DNA from: a bacterium
GTDB lineage: Bacteria; Bacteroidota; Ignavibacteria; Kapaibacteriales; UBA2268
Assembly (NCBI GenBank): GCA_030426865.1
Contig: JAUHXN010000182.1
Location: 1 to 6,066, forward strand
Direction of reading: 5' to 3'
DNA: 6,066 bases
Every line of letters starts with the position of its first letter. Position 1 is the first letter of the stretch. The notes under the pieces were generated by a model, which ran no database searches, was not told the DNA's origin, and saw only the letters and a list, made by a program, of their open reading frames with translations. Below are positions 1 through 6,066 of the stretch, in pieces. Made by a program: the position numbers and the translations under genes.

Positions 1-1
1 A

Positions 2-1936
2 CCAATTTTATCAGGGAATTTTCAAGAAATAATTGATCTAAGAAATAGAATTGTTGGATTATATTTTGATATAGCAGGCAGAAATTTTAGCTCTATTGGT
101 AATCTGGTGACGGAATTGGAAAAGTTCCCACCAAGTTATTGGCAAAAAAACATCGATTCTTTCATAGAGAAATTGAATAATTCTTCAGCTCTAGCACACG
201 AGTATCTAAAAGAAATGCTTTCATTTATTTTCCGTGAGTTAATAAGTAATAAAGTAGGCAAATATGCAGAAAATCCGGAAAGGGCTTATAGTAACCTCTG
301 GTTAGAAGAGAAAAAAATAAATAATAGAAATATTTTACATTCACTCAAGTTAAATCAAGATGAATCAAATTTTAATAATTATCATTTACGGTTTGATAGG
401 TTTGACACAAGTGATTTAAACTTTAGGATTGGTGACCAAGTAGTTATTTATCCTACAACTGATGACGGATTGACTTTGCTTTTGAAAGAGCAGTTACTCA
501 AAGGTGTAATAAAGCTAATTGATAAATCTCATGTTGTAATTAGTTTACGTAATAAGCTATTAGGTAAAAAATTCTTAGAAAATTACAATAATTGGGCTAT
601 AGAGAGTGATTTTCTTGAACATTCTTACAAAAAATTGCCTGCTGTGATATTTGATTTTATTGATGACCCAGAGTTCCAAATAAAAGTAGGTCTTACTGAA
701 CAATCAATTAACCAAACAAAGTTAGAATGCGACTACTTAAATGATAAACAAACAAAAATTGTAACTGCTGCCATTTCTTCGAGTAATTATTACCTTATAC
801 AAGGACCACCAGGTACAGGTAAAACATCTTATGTACTTCGAGCTATACTAGAGCATTACTACAACAACACCAATGAAAGTATATTATTAACAGCTTATAC
901 TAATAGAGCAGTTGATCAAATATGTTCAGTTTTAAAAGAAAGAACAAATATAGAATTTATACGGCTTGGTTCTCGTGAATCATCAGAGCACGGAGATATA
1001 CTTCTCTCAAACCTAAGCAATGAATTAAATAGTAGAGAATTAAAACAAAAGTTTGATACAACCAGAGTAATAGTTTCTACGGTTTCGTCTTTATTGTCAC
1101 ATCAAGAGTTGTTCAAGTTAAAGAAGTTTGGAATAGCTGTAGTAGATGAAGCTGCACAGATATTAGAACCTTTTATAATAAAAATTATAAATTACTCTAG
1201 AAAGTATATTATGATTGGTGATGAGAAACAATTACCAGCAATAGTTAGCCAAGCAGAGTCTAATTTTACTATTAAGAACGAACTACTAGAAGAAATTGAG
1301 TTAGTAAATTTATCTGAATCATATTTCCAAAGAATGCTAAGAAATGCTAAAAAGAATGGATGGCATCATTCACATGGAATGCTTACACATCAGGGTAGAA
1401 TGGGGAAGCAAATTATGGGGTTAGCTAATGAACTTTTTTATAAGGGGGAATTGCTGAACTTGTCTACAGAAAAAGATACTAAAGAGGTGTTGAGTTTTCA
1501 CGATGTAGAAGCTGAAGACACACCCTATATCAATTATTCAGAAGCAGATTATATAGTAGATCAAATCAAAAAACTAACGGAATCGGATGGAAGTAGTAAT
1601 TTGGAAATTGGGGTTATAAGTCCTTTCAGGAGTCAATGTGCATTGATACGCAATCGATTACCTTATGACCTTCGTGACAAAGTTGCAGTTGATACTGTAG
1701 AAAGATTCCAAGGGAGTGAAAGAGATATTATTTTTATCTCATTTGCAGTCAATAAACCTCATCATATTCAAAATATGTCTTCTACCGTTTTAATTGACAA
1801 TATTGAAATAGATAGAAAGCTAAATGTTGCAATAACTAGAGCAAAACAGCATCTATATGTGACGGGTTGTAGTGAAATATTGAACCAATCACCTATTTAC
1901 AAAAAATTTATTGATTTGTTAGTTAAAGAAAATTGA
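2..1936 (+). CDS. Dna2/UPF1-like superfamily 1B DNA helicase, 5'-truncated by window edge
   Basis: This is an ATP-dependent SF1B helicase, likely acting on DNA in repair or replication. Counting from the GTG at 107 as residue 1, the motifs are: Q-motif glutamine Q215; Walker A GPPGTGKT at 233-240; motif II DEAA at 347-350; motif III GDEKQLP at 371-377; motif IV region SESYFQR at 403-409; QGRM at 429-432 (UPF1-type proteins usually have QYRM); motif V QGSERD at 535-540; motif VI NVAITRAK at 573-580. A segment at about 105-170 (IGDQVVIY, then WAIESD) looks like the beta-barrel before the helicase core in Dna2/IGHMBP2-type proteins. The frame stays open from 107 back to base 2 with coding-like residues (e.g. 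NFQEIIDLRNRIVGLYFDIA), and no Shine-Dalgarno precedes the GTG, so the gene starts outside the window. A PD-(D/E)XK nuclease with an Fe-S cluster, as in Dna2, could lie upstream but cannot be seen. TGA stop at 1934-1936. Confidence 0.9.
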   Translation, partial: PILSGNFQEIIDLRNRIVGLYFDIAGRNFSSIGNLVTELEKFPPSYWQKNIDSFIEKLNNSSALAHEYLKEMLSFIFRELISNKVGKYAENPERAYSNLWLEEKKINNRNILHSLKLNQDESNFNNYHLRFDRFDTSDLNFRIGDQVVIYPTTDDGLTLLLKEQLLKGVIKLIDKSHVVISLRNKLLGKKFLENYNNWAIESDFLEHSYKKLPAVIFDFIDDPEFQIKVGLTEQSINQTKLECDYLNDKQTKIVTAAISSSNYYLIQGPPGTGKTSYVLRAILEHYYNNTNESILLTAYTNRAVDQICSVLKERTNIEFIRLGSRESSEHGDILLSNLSNELNSRELKQKFDTTRVIVSTVSSLLSHQELFKLKKFGIAVVDEAAQILEPFIIKIINYSRKYIMIGDEKQLPAIVSQAESNFTIKNELLEEIELVNLSESYFQRMLRNAKKNGWHHSHGMLTHQGRMGKQIMGLANELFYKGELLNLSTEKDTKEVLSFHDVEAEDTPYINYSEADYIVDQIKKLTESDGSSNLEIGVISPFRSQCALIRNRLPYDLRDKVAVDTVERFQGSERDIIFISFAVNKPHHIQNMSSTVLIDNIEIDRKLNVAITRAKQHLYVTGCSEILNQSPIYKKFIDLLVKEN

Positions 1937-1944
1937 CGATTTTG

Positions 1945-1952
1945 TATTTTTG
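1945..1952 (+). promoter_or_regulatory. Possible Bacteroidota-type -7 promoter element for yebC-ruvC
   Basis: TATTTTTG matches the Bacteroidota housekeeping sigma -7 consensus TAnnTTTG exactly. It lies in the only spacer ahead of yebC and would start transcription roughly 40 nt before its ATG. The partner -33 element is poor: the nearest TTTG (1915-1918) is about 26 nt upstream, wider than usual. An exact match in AT-rich DNA can occur by chance, so this is tentative. Confidence 0.35.
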
Positions 1953-1986
1953 TGTACTACTTTAAAATTAAAAAAAGAAAAACATT

Positions 1987-1992
1987 AAGGGA
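1987..1992 (+). promoter_or_regulatory. Weak Shine-Dalgarno-like site before yebC
   Basis: AAGGGA lies 8 nt upstream of the ATG at 2001 and is the only purine-rich, SD-like element there. It supports the ATG as start, together with the conserved YebC N-terminus that follows at once. Many Bacteroidota genes rely little on SD pairing, so its functional weight is uncertain. Confidence 0.4.
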
Positions 1993-2000
1993 TTTAGATT

Positions 2001-2753
2001 ATGGCAGGACATAGCAAATGGGCCAATATAAAGCATAGAAAAGGAAGACAGGATGCATTAAAAGGAAAGATATTCACGCAGATGGGTAAAGAAATAACAA
2101 TAGCTGCTCGTGAAGGAGGGGGTGACCCAGATATGAATCCTCGTCTACGTTTGGCTGTAAAAAAAGCCCGTGACAATGATATGCCTAAAGATAATATCGA
2201 AAGAGCTATAAAAAAAGGAACGGGTGAATTAGAAGGGCAAGCATTCGAAGAATATAGATATGAAGGATACGGACCAAATGGCGTAGCAATAATTGTTGAG
2301 ACTATATCTGATAATAAAAATAGAACTGTTTCTGAAGTTAGAGCATCATTCGGTAAATACGAAGGTAACATGGGGGAAACAAACTCTGTAGCTTGGAATT
2401 TTGATAGAAAGGGAGTAGTAACAATAAAAACTTCTGGTGCAAGTGAAGATGACTTGATGATGGAAGCGTTAGAAGCAGGTGGGGAAGATGTGGAATATAG
2501 TCCTGAAACATCTAGAATCATTTGTGCCATGACAGATTTTAATTCAGTCAATGATTACTTTGAGAAAAGCTTATTTGAAATAGAAGACAGTCAACTAGAA
2601 TACATAGCAAAAAACAAAGTAAAAATTACAGATGTATCAATTGCTAAAAAAGTAATGCTTTTCCTAGATAAAATGGAAGAGGTTGATGATGTCCAGAATG
2701 TATATAATAATGCAGATATAGACGACTCAGTTTTCGATCAGTTAGATTTATAA
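2001..2753 (+). CDS. yebC: YebC/PmpR/TACO1 family protein
   Basis: Full-length YebC-family protein of 250 residues, normal for the family (about 240-250). The start is fixed by the hallmark N-terminus MAGHSKWANIKHRK (1-14). Other family signatures follow: GGGDPDMNPRLRLA (39-52), MPKDNIERAIKKG (61-73), YEGYGPNGVAIIVE (87-100), NKNRTVSEVR (105-114), GNMGETNSVAWNF (122-134) and the C-terminal DVQNVYNNAD (230-239). The fold is three domains around a negatively charged cleft. Family members were first described as DNA-binding transcriptional regulators (PmpR, YebC); newer work on bacterial YebC and mitochondrial TACO1 reports ribosome association and relief of stalling at proline-rich stretches. 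The protein is cytosolic. It overlaps ruvC by one base, a neighbourhood also found in E. coli (yebC-ruvC). A 185-residue open frame on the opposite strand (2551-1994) is only its shadow. Confidence 0.97.
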   Translation: MAGHSKWANIKHRKGRQDALKGKIFTQMGKEITIAAREGGGDPDMNPRLRLAVKKARDNDMPKDNIERAIKKGTGELEGQAFEEYRYEGYGPNGVAIIVETISDNKNRTVSEVRASFGKYEGNMGETNSVAWNFDRKGVVTIKTSGASEDDLMMEALEAGGEDVEYSPETSRIICAMTDFNSVNDYFEKSLFEIEDSQLEYIAKNKVKITDVSIAKKVMLFLDKMEEVDDVQNVYNNADIDDSVFDQLDL

Positions 2754-2755
2754 TG
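2751..2755 (+). promoter_or_regulatory. yebC stop / ruvC start overlap (TAATG), probable translational coupling
   Basis: The TAA stop of yebC (2751-2753) shares its last A with the ATG of ruvC (2753-2755). No Shine-Dalgarno-like sequence is seen in the last bases of yebC, so ruvC translation probably depends on ribosomes finishing yebC and restarting. The overlap is seen directly; coupling is inferred. Confidence 0.6.
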
Positions 2756-3292
2756 AGAGTGATAGGTATAGACCCCGGTTCTGTTATTTGTGGCTATGGA
2801 GTCGTAGATATGGAGGGGAATAGTTTCAAACTAGTTGAATATGGAGTAATAAAAGCAAAAATTCAATCTGATGATTTCAATGGTAGATTGAAAATACTAA
2901 ATGAATCTGTAGATAGAATTATAAAAAGAACCAATCCTGATATCAGTGCATTCGAAACTATATTCTACGCAAAGAATGTCCAATCTTTAGTAAAACTCTC
3001 ACACGCAAGAGCTGCCGCTATACTTTCCGCTGCACAAAACGAATTACCAATATTCGAATATTCACCAAATGAAATTAAAAAATCAGTAACTGGAAAGGGT
3101 AAAGCGGGCAAAGAACAAGTTCAATTCATGGTAAAGAAAATTCTAAGTATTAATGAAACCCCAGAGTTTTTAGATTCTACTGATGCGCTAGCTATTGCTA
3201 TTTGTCACTGCTTAAAACAAGGAAACTCGAATAAGAAGAAAGTTTCTAATTGGTCCCAATTCGCTAAAGACAATCCCGATAGAGTGAAGTGA
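2753..3292 (+). CDS. ruvC: Crossover junction endodeoxyribonuclease RuvC (Holliday junction resolvase)
   Basis: RuvC is a dimeric, metal-dependent nuclease that makes symmetric nicks across Holliday junctions brought to it by RuvAB during recombinational repair. The protein is 179 residues, close to the 173 of E. coli RuvC. It has the RNase H-like fold signature GIDPGS with D7, then E68 in FETIFYAKN, then D141 and D144 in DSTDALAIAI; these four match the catalytic acidic residues D7, E66, D138 and D141 of E. coli. F71 sits where E. coli has the junction-stacking F69. The lysine- and glycine-rich segment VTGKGKAGKEQV (112-123) is the usual DNA-contacting region. The start is given by MRVIGIDPG directly at the yebC overlap. 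No ruvA or ruvB follows: the next gene is on the opposite strand, so these must lie elsewhere. The C-terminal tail after residue 155 is basic and variable, as usual. Confidence 0.97.
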   Translation: MRVIGIDPGSVICGYGVVDMEGNSFKLVEYGVIKAKIQSDDFNGRLKILNESVDRIIKRTNPDISAFETIFYAKNVQSLVKLSHARAAAILSAAQNELPIFEYSPNEIKKSVTGKGKAGKEQVQFMVKKILSINETPEFLDSTDALAIAICHCLKQGNSNKKKVSNWSQFAKDNPDRVK

Positions 3293-3308
3293 AGGGTTGT
3301 ACTGATAA

Positions 3309-6011
3309 CTATTTCAACTTTGTAAATTTTAATAATTTCACATTATCCAAATATTCTAATTTCACAAAATATACACCTGTACTCAAATAAGGAGATAAAT
3401 TGATTTCGATTAACATGTTAGAAATTAATGATTTAGATTCCAGTTTATTTCCAAATTGATCCATTAAAGAGACTTTAATTAAAGAAGAAATATCAATATC
3501 CTTACCTGCACTATAATTAATTTTAACGCGATCTTTAGCAGGATTTGGGAAAGGTTCGTTCAAACTAATACTATTTACATCATCGATATACCAGGTTATA
3601 CCACATTTATCTATTAGCTCATATGATTCTTTATCGAATTCAGCTATTAGTCTAATTAGTTCAGATTTACATTCGCTACTATTAAAAATCACATCTTCTT
3701 TAGGTTCATTGTTTTTTGAATATAAAAATACTGAAATGGTATCAACACTATATGGTGTAAGTTGTATTGGGAACTGTGAATTAGGTATCGAAAAATCATT
3801 TTTTGTTCCCAATTCTAATAATTGAATAGTATATGAAGAATCAATTAAATTTCTAATTAGTATCTCTTTTCCGTATAAATTATTTTTTTTTAATCCTTGA
3901 AATTTAATCTCATTTCCACCATATACATTAGATAACTCATAGTTATTATCTGTATTTGATCTTTCTATATTTATAAATTCTGTTGTAACTTTACACCCAA
4001 ATTCATTTTCAATTTCGGCATATACTTTAGAAGGCTCTGAAATGAATAGTTTCTGCTCTTCAGACAGTAGATTACCTAAATCATCATACCAATAAACGTT
4101 ATTTTTACTATCAGTGTTTAGATATATCTGTTTCGTTTCCCGTTCACAAATCACGATATTATAATTATCAACACTATACTCAGGATATTCATGGAAACTA
4201 ATATTAATAGTGTCACTGAATGTACAGCCTGATGTAGAATCAATTGCATATAAATAATAAAGTCCAGTTTGTGTAATTATTAATTCTTTTGATTCATGCG
4301 TATTATTCCATAAGTAATAATCAAATTCTTTAATTGGATTTAATACTAGAGTATCATTAGTGCAATAATCGGTTTTTATATTAGGTAATATCTTCTGATT
4401 GTTATTCTTAGAAGAATTAATAATATGTTTGCTAATTTTATAGATACAGCCACTTTTCGTTTCAATAGTAGCTTCTAATATGCCGATATCTTCAACTATG
4501 ATAGAATCTTTAGAAATATGATTTTCTAAATCAATTAATTTATCATTTAGCTTCCACAAAATAGTCTGAATCTGTGCCAAATTTATTGGGCTACCCTCCA
4601 TATCAATTACTCTAACCGTTTTTACATTAGAACACGGAATTGAATCTACGGCCAATTCGAAACTAAGTGTACTATTTACAAGAATTACTTGCTTACTTAA
4701 TACACACTTCGTAACTGAATCGGATACTTGGTAGACTATATCACAAGAAATAGTTGTATCAGGAATCTGAGATTTTAAAAAAGCAATATTATCTTCAATT
4801 TTATTGAATAAACCCAATGGTCTCCAATTCCATAATATTTTATTATTGTTGTTTTCTAATTCTCCGTTTACAAAAAGTTCGCCTGTGATTTTTGAAGTTG
4901 AATTTTGACATAGATATAAAGTGTCTGGTATCTTAACTTCTAAATTCAAATATTTTGCAAATACAGAATCTTTTGCTTTAGTACCATCAGAATAAGTTAC
5001 TTCTATTATATATTTTTTATCTTCACTTATAATATCTTTAATGCTTTTATTATTATTAGAGAAAATAACATTATCATAAATAGGCGGAACTAATTCCCAT
5101 TTAGTATCAATAATTTGTAAACCTGTCTCATCTAAACTAAATTCGATATTATTGTCACAAGGAGAGATAGTTTTTTCACAAAACTCACCAATTAAAGTAC
5201 TTGTATTTGTATTCACATTTACAATTTTGGCATCTTCTCCTCGCAATATTTTTTTGAAAATTAGCATATGAACGTTATCTCTAGTAGCAGTACCAGTAGC
5301 AAATCCCCACCAAACTTCATCTGATTTCAACAACTGAGACAATTTCATCTTTAAACCATCTTGGAGTTTATCAGATTTTCTTAATTGACCATCAAAATAT
5401 ACTGAGAGTATTTCTAACTCAGAATCCCAATGATACTTAACGCAATGGAACTTACCGTCCTCTATATCTTTATGTGTTTTTTCATTATAATCAAATTTTG
5501 CAAATTCATCATTACCAAGTAAATTATTCATATCTCCATTTATTACATATGAAATATGGTCTGCATTGACCCTATCAACGGGAGGAGGAGAACCTGCATA
5601 ATTATACCAAGTATCTATCTCAACGCCAAATGAAGGATAGACTCGTTTATTACCATCATAGGGATTCATAGCAAAACCCATACCTACACCTAGACTTCCT
5701 ATTGATTTATCACCTTGAGACTGCATAACAAAAGCAATACCATCAGCGCCTTCTTTGTCTTTAAATCCAAAATACATTTCAGCTTCTACAATAAAATCCT
5801 CATTTAGATTTATTTTTTCATAACCCGGAACATTAGTATCGTTCCAAATTACTGTTGCTTGCATACGATTAGTCCCGTCTGTCAACTTATGTATATTTGT
5901 AATTGGATCGTAAGAGTAGTTATTAGGGTTACTCTGTACAACTTTAAATTGCGCATAAATACTATTTACAACAAGTAAATTTATAACGATTATCAAAAAT
6001 GATTTTTTCAT
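3309..6011 (-). CDS. Secreted L-type lectin-domain protein with Ig-like modules and type IX secretion sorting domain
   Basis: Large 900-residue exported protein, probably a surface or released glycan-binding protein; the ligand is unknown. Residues 1-20 are a Sec signal peptide (MKK, a hydrophobic core, IYA then Q21). Residues about 22-255 form a bacterial L-type lectin domain: GADGIAFVMQ (88-97, with carbohydrate-site D90), GVEIDTWYN (129-137, with metal-site D133 and N137), NADHISY (149-155) and WGFATGT (235-241). Residues about 278-683 hold roughly five beta-rich Ig/PKD-like modules, most with cysteine pairs (C278/C285, C368/C423/C436, C460/C522, C550/C596, C622/C673). Residues about 690-795 resemble a HYDIN-like or 'choice-of-anchor D' module. 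Residues about 815-900 are a type A T9SS sorting domain: PFPNPAKDRVKI (820-831), then STGVYFVKL and a basic end KFTKLK. This tail is normally removed at the outer membrane. The N- and C-terminal assignments are firm; module boundaries are estimates by eye. Confidence 0.9.
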   Translation of the reverse strand: MKKSFLIIVINLLVVNSIYAQFKVVQSNPNNYSYDPITNIHKLTDGTNRMQATVIWNDTNVPGYEKINLNEDFIVEAEMYFGFKDKEGADGIAFVMQSQGDKSIGSLGVGMGFAMNPYDGNKRVYPSFGVEIDTWYNYAGSPPPVDRVNADHISYVINGDMNNLLGNDEFAKFDYNEKTHKDIEDGKFHCVKYHWDSELEILSVYFDGQLRKSDKLQDGLKMKLSQLLKSDEVWWGFATGTATRDNVHMLIFKKILRGEDAKIVNVNTNTSTLIGEFCEKTISPCDNNIEFSLDETGLQIIDTKWELVPPIYDNVIFSNNNKSIKDIISEDKKYIIEVTYSDGTKAKDSVFAKYLNLEVKIPDTLYLCQNSTSKITGELFVNGELENNNNKILWNWRPLGLFNKIEDNIAFLKSQIPDTTISCDIVYQVSDSVTKCVLSKQVILVNSTLSFELAVDSIPCSNVKTVRVIDMEGSPINLAQIQTILWKLNDKLIDLENHISKDSIIVEDIGILEATIETKSGCIYKISKHIINSSKNNNQKILPNIKTDYCTNDTLVLNPIKEFDYYLWNNTHESKELIITQTGLYYLYAIDSTSGCTFSDTINISFHEYPEYSVDNYNIVICERETKQIYLNTDSKNNVYWYDDLGNLLSEEQKLFISEPSKVYAEIENEFGCKVTTEFINIERSNTDNNYELSNVYGGNEIKFQGLKKNNLYGKEILIRNLIDSSYTIQLLELGTKNDFSIPNSQFPIQLTPYSVDTISVFLYSKNNEPKEDVIFNSSECKSELIRLIAEFDKESYELIDKCGITWYIDDVNSISLNEPFPNPAKDRVKINYSAGKDIDISSLIKVSLMDQFGNKLESKSLISNMLIEINLSPYLSTGVYFVKLEYLDNVKLLKFTKLK
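3883..3891 (-). repeat. Homopolymeric A9 tract inside the lectin-domain gene
   Basis: Nine T on the plus strand, read as nine A in the coding strand, span codons 707-710 (Leu-Lys-Lys-Asn) in the HYDIN-like module. It is the longest single-base run I noticed inside a gene here. One-base slippage would shift the frame ahead of the C-terminal sorting domain and should block T9SS export. Slippage itself is not shown by one sequence; in AT-rich DNA such runs also arise without function. Confidence 0.6.
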
Positions 6012-6066
6012 TTCATCATCTCAAGTAATATCAGTGTAAATAACTAATGTAATTTAATAAATTTAT
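6012..6066 (-). other. Upstream region of the lectin-domain gene (no clear promoter)
   Basis: These 55 bases are AT-rich and precede the ATG at 6011. On the minus strand I find no exact TAnnTTTG element and only a weak GAGATGATG purine stretch near the start codon. The promoter may lie beyond the right edge of the window. Confidence 0.4.

Noticed and set aside
1933..1961. Sigma-70-like promoter (TTGACG with ACTACT or TACTAC)
   Set aside because: The -10 candidate at proper spacing matches poorly, and the better TAAAAT at 1963-1968 is about 24 bases away, too far.
1994..2551. 185-residue open frame on the minus strand opposite yebC
   Set aside because: It lies entirely antisense to a clearly conserved yebC, resembles no family, and is explained by codon bias of the real gene.
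3290..3320. Possible terminator hairpin between ruvC and the lectin gene
   Set aside because: Only a four-base GTTG/CAAC pairing with a loop of about 15 bases, no GC-rich stem and no adjacent T-run.
5580..5590. GGGAGGAGGAG on the plus strand, resembling a strong Shine-Dalgarno
   Set aside because: It is the antisense of the Pro-Pro-Pro codons in the lectin gene, and no plausible gene follows on the plus strand.
6008..6019. Mini-ORF ATG ATG AAA TGA just before the lectin start, its TGA overlapping the ATG
   Set aside because: A three-codon frame in AT-rich sequence arises easily by chance and nothing else supports a leader peptide.
1..6066. Defence or mobile-element island around the helicase
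   Set aside because: UPF1-like helicases occur in some defence systems, but the neighbours are the housekeeping genes yebC and ruvC; no nuclease partner, integrase, transposase or inverted repeat is seen.

Overview
The window is AT-rich, gene-dense bacterial DNA with four protein-coding genes and almost no spacer. Its base composition, a match to the Bacteroidota -7 promoter element (TAnnTTTG), and a secreted protein ending in a type A type IX secretion sorting domain all point to the Bacteroidota/Chlorobiota (FCB) group. A yebC-ruvC pair and a HYDIN-like ('choice-of-anchor D'-type) module would fit a Chlorobiota, Ignavibacteria or Kapabacteria-like lineage as well as Bacteroidota. The sequence alone does not decide between them.

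Layout. Bases 2-1936 (+) hold the C-terminal two thirds or so of a Dna2/UPF1-type superfamily 1B helicase. Its reading frame is open to the left edge of the window, so the true start lies outside. After 64 nt containing a possible promoter come yebC (2001-2753, +) and ruvC (2753-3292, +), which overlap by one base (TAATG) and form a compact operon. After a 16-nt gap, a large gene on the opposite strand (6011-3309) encodes a 900-residue exported protein: signal peptide, L-type lectin domain, a series of Cys-containing Ig/PKD-like modules, a HYDIN-like module and a C-terminal sorting domain. The last 55 bases are its upstream region.

How the genes relate. The helicase and RuvC both act on DNA: a helicase of the Dna2/UPF1 superfamily and the Holliday-junction resolvase. 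YebC, long annotated as a transcriptional regulator and more recently linked to relief of ribosome stalling, is a conserved neighbour of ruvC in many bacteria. No ruvA or ruvB is present here. The lectin-domain protein is unrelated to these and probably acts at the cell surface or outside the cell in glycan binding or adhesion. I see no tRNA, rRNA, CRISPR array, insertion sequence or phage gene, and nothing that clearly forms a new system. The points worth a second look are the truncated helicase, the coupled yebC-ruvC junction, the composite lectin, and an A9 tract within it.
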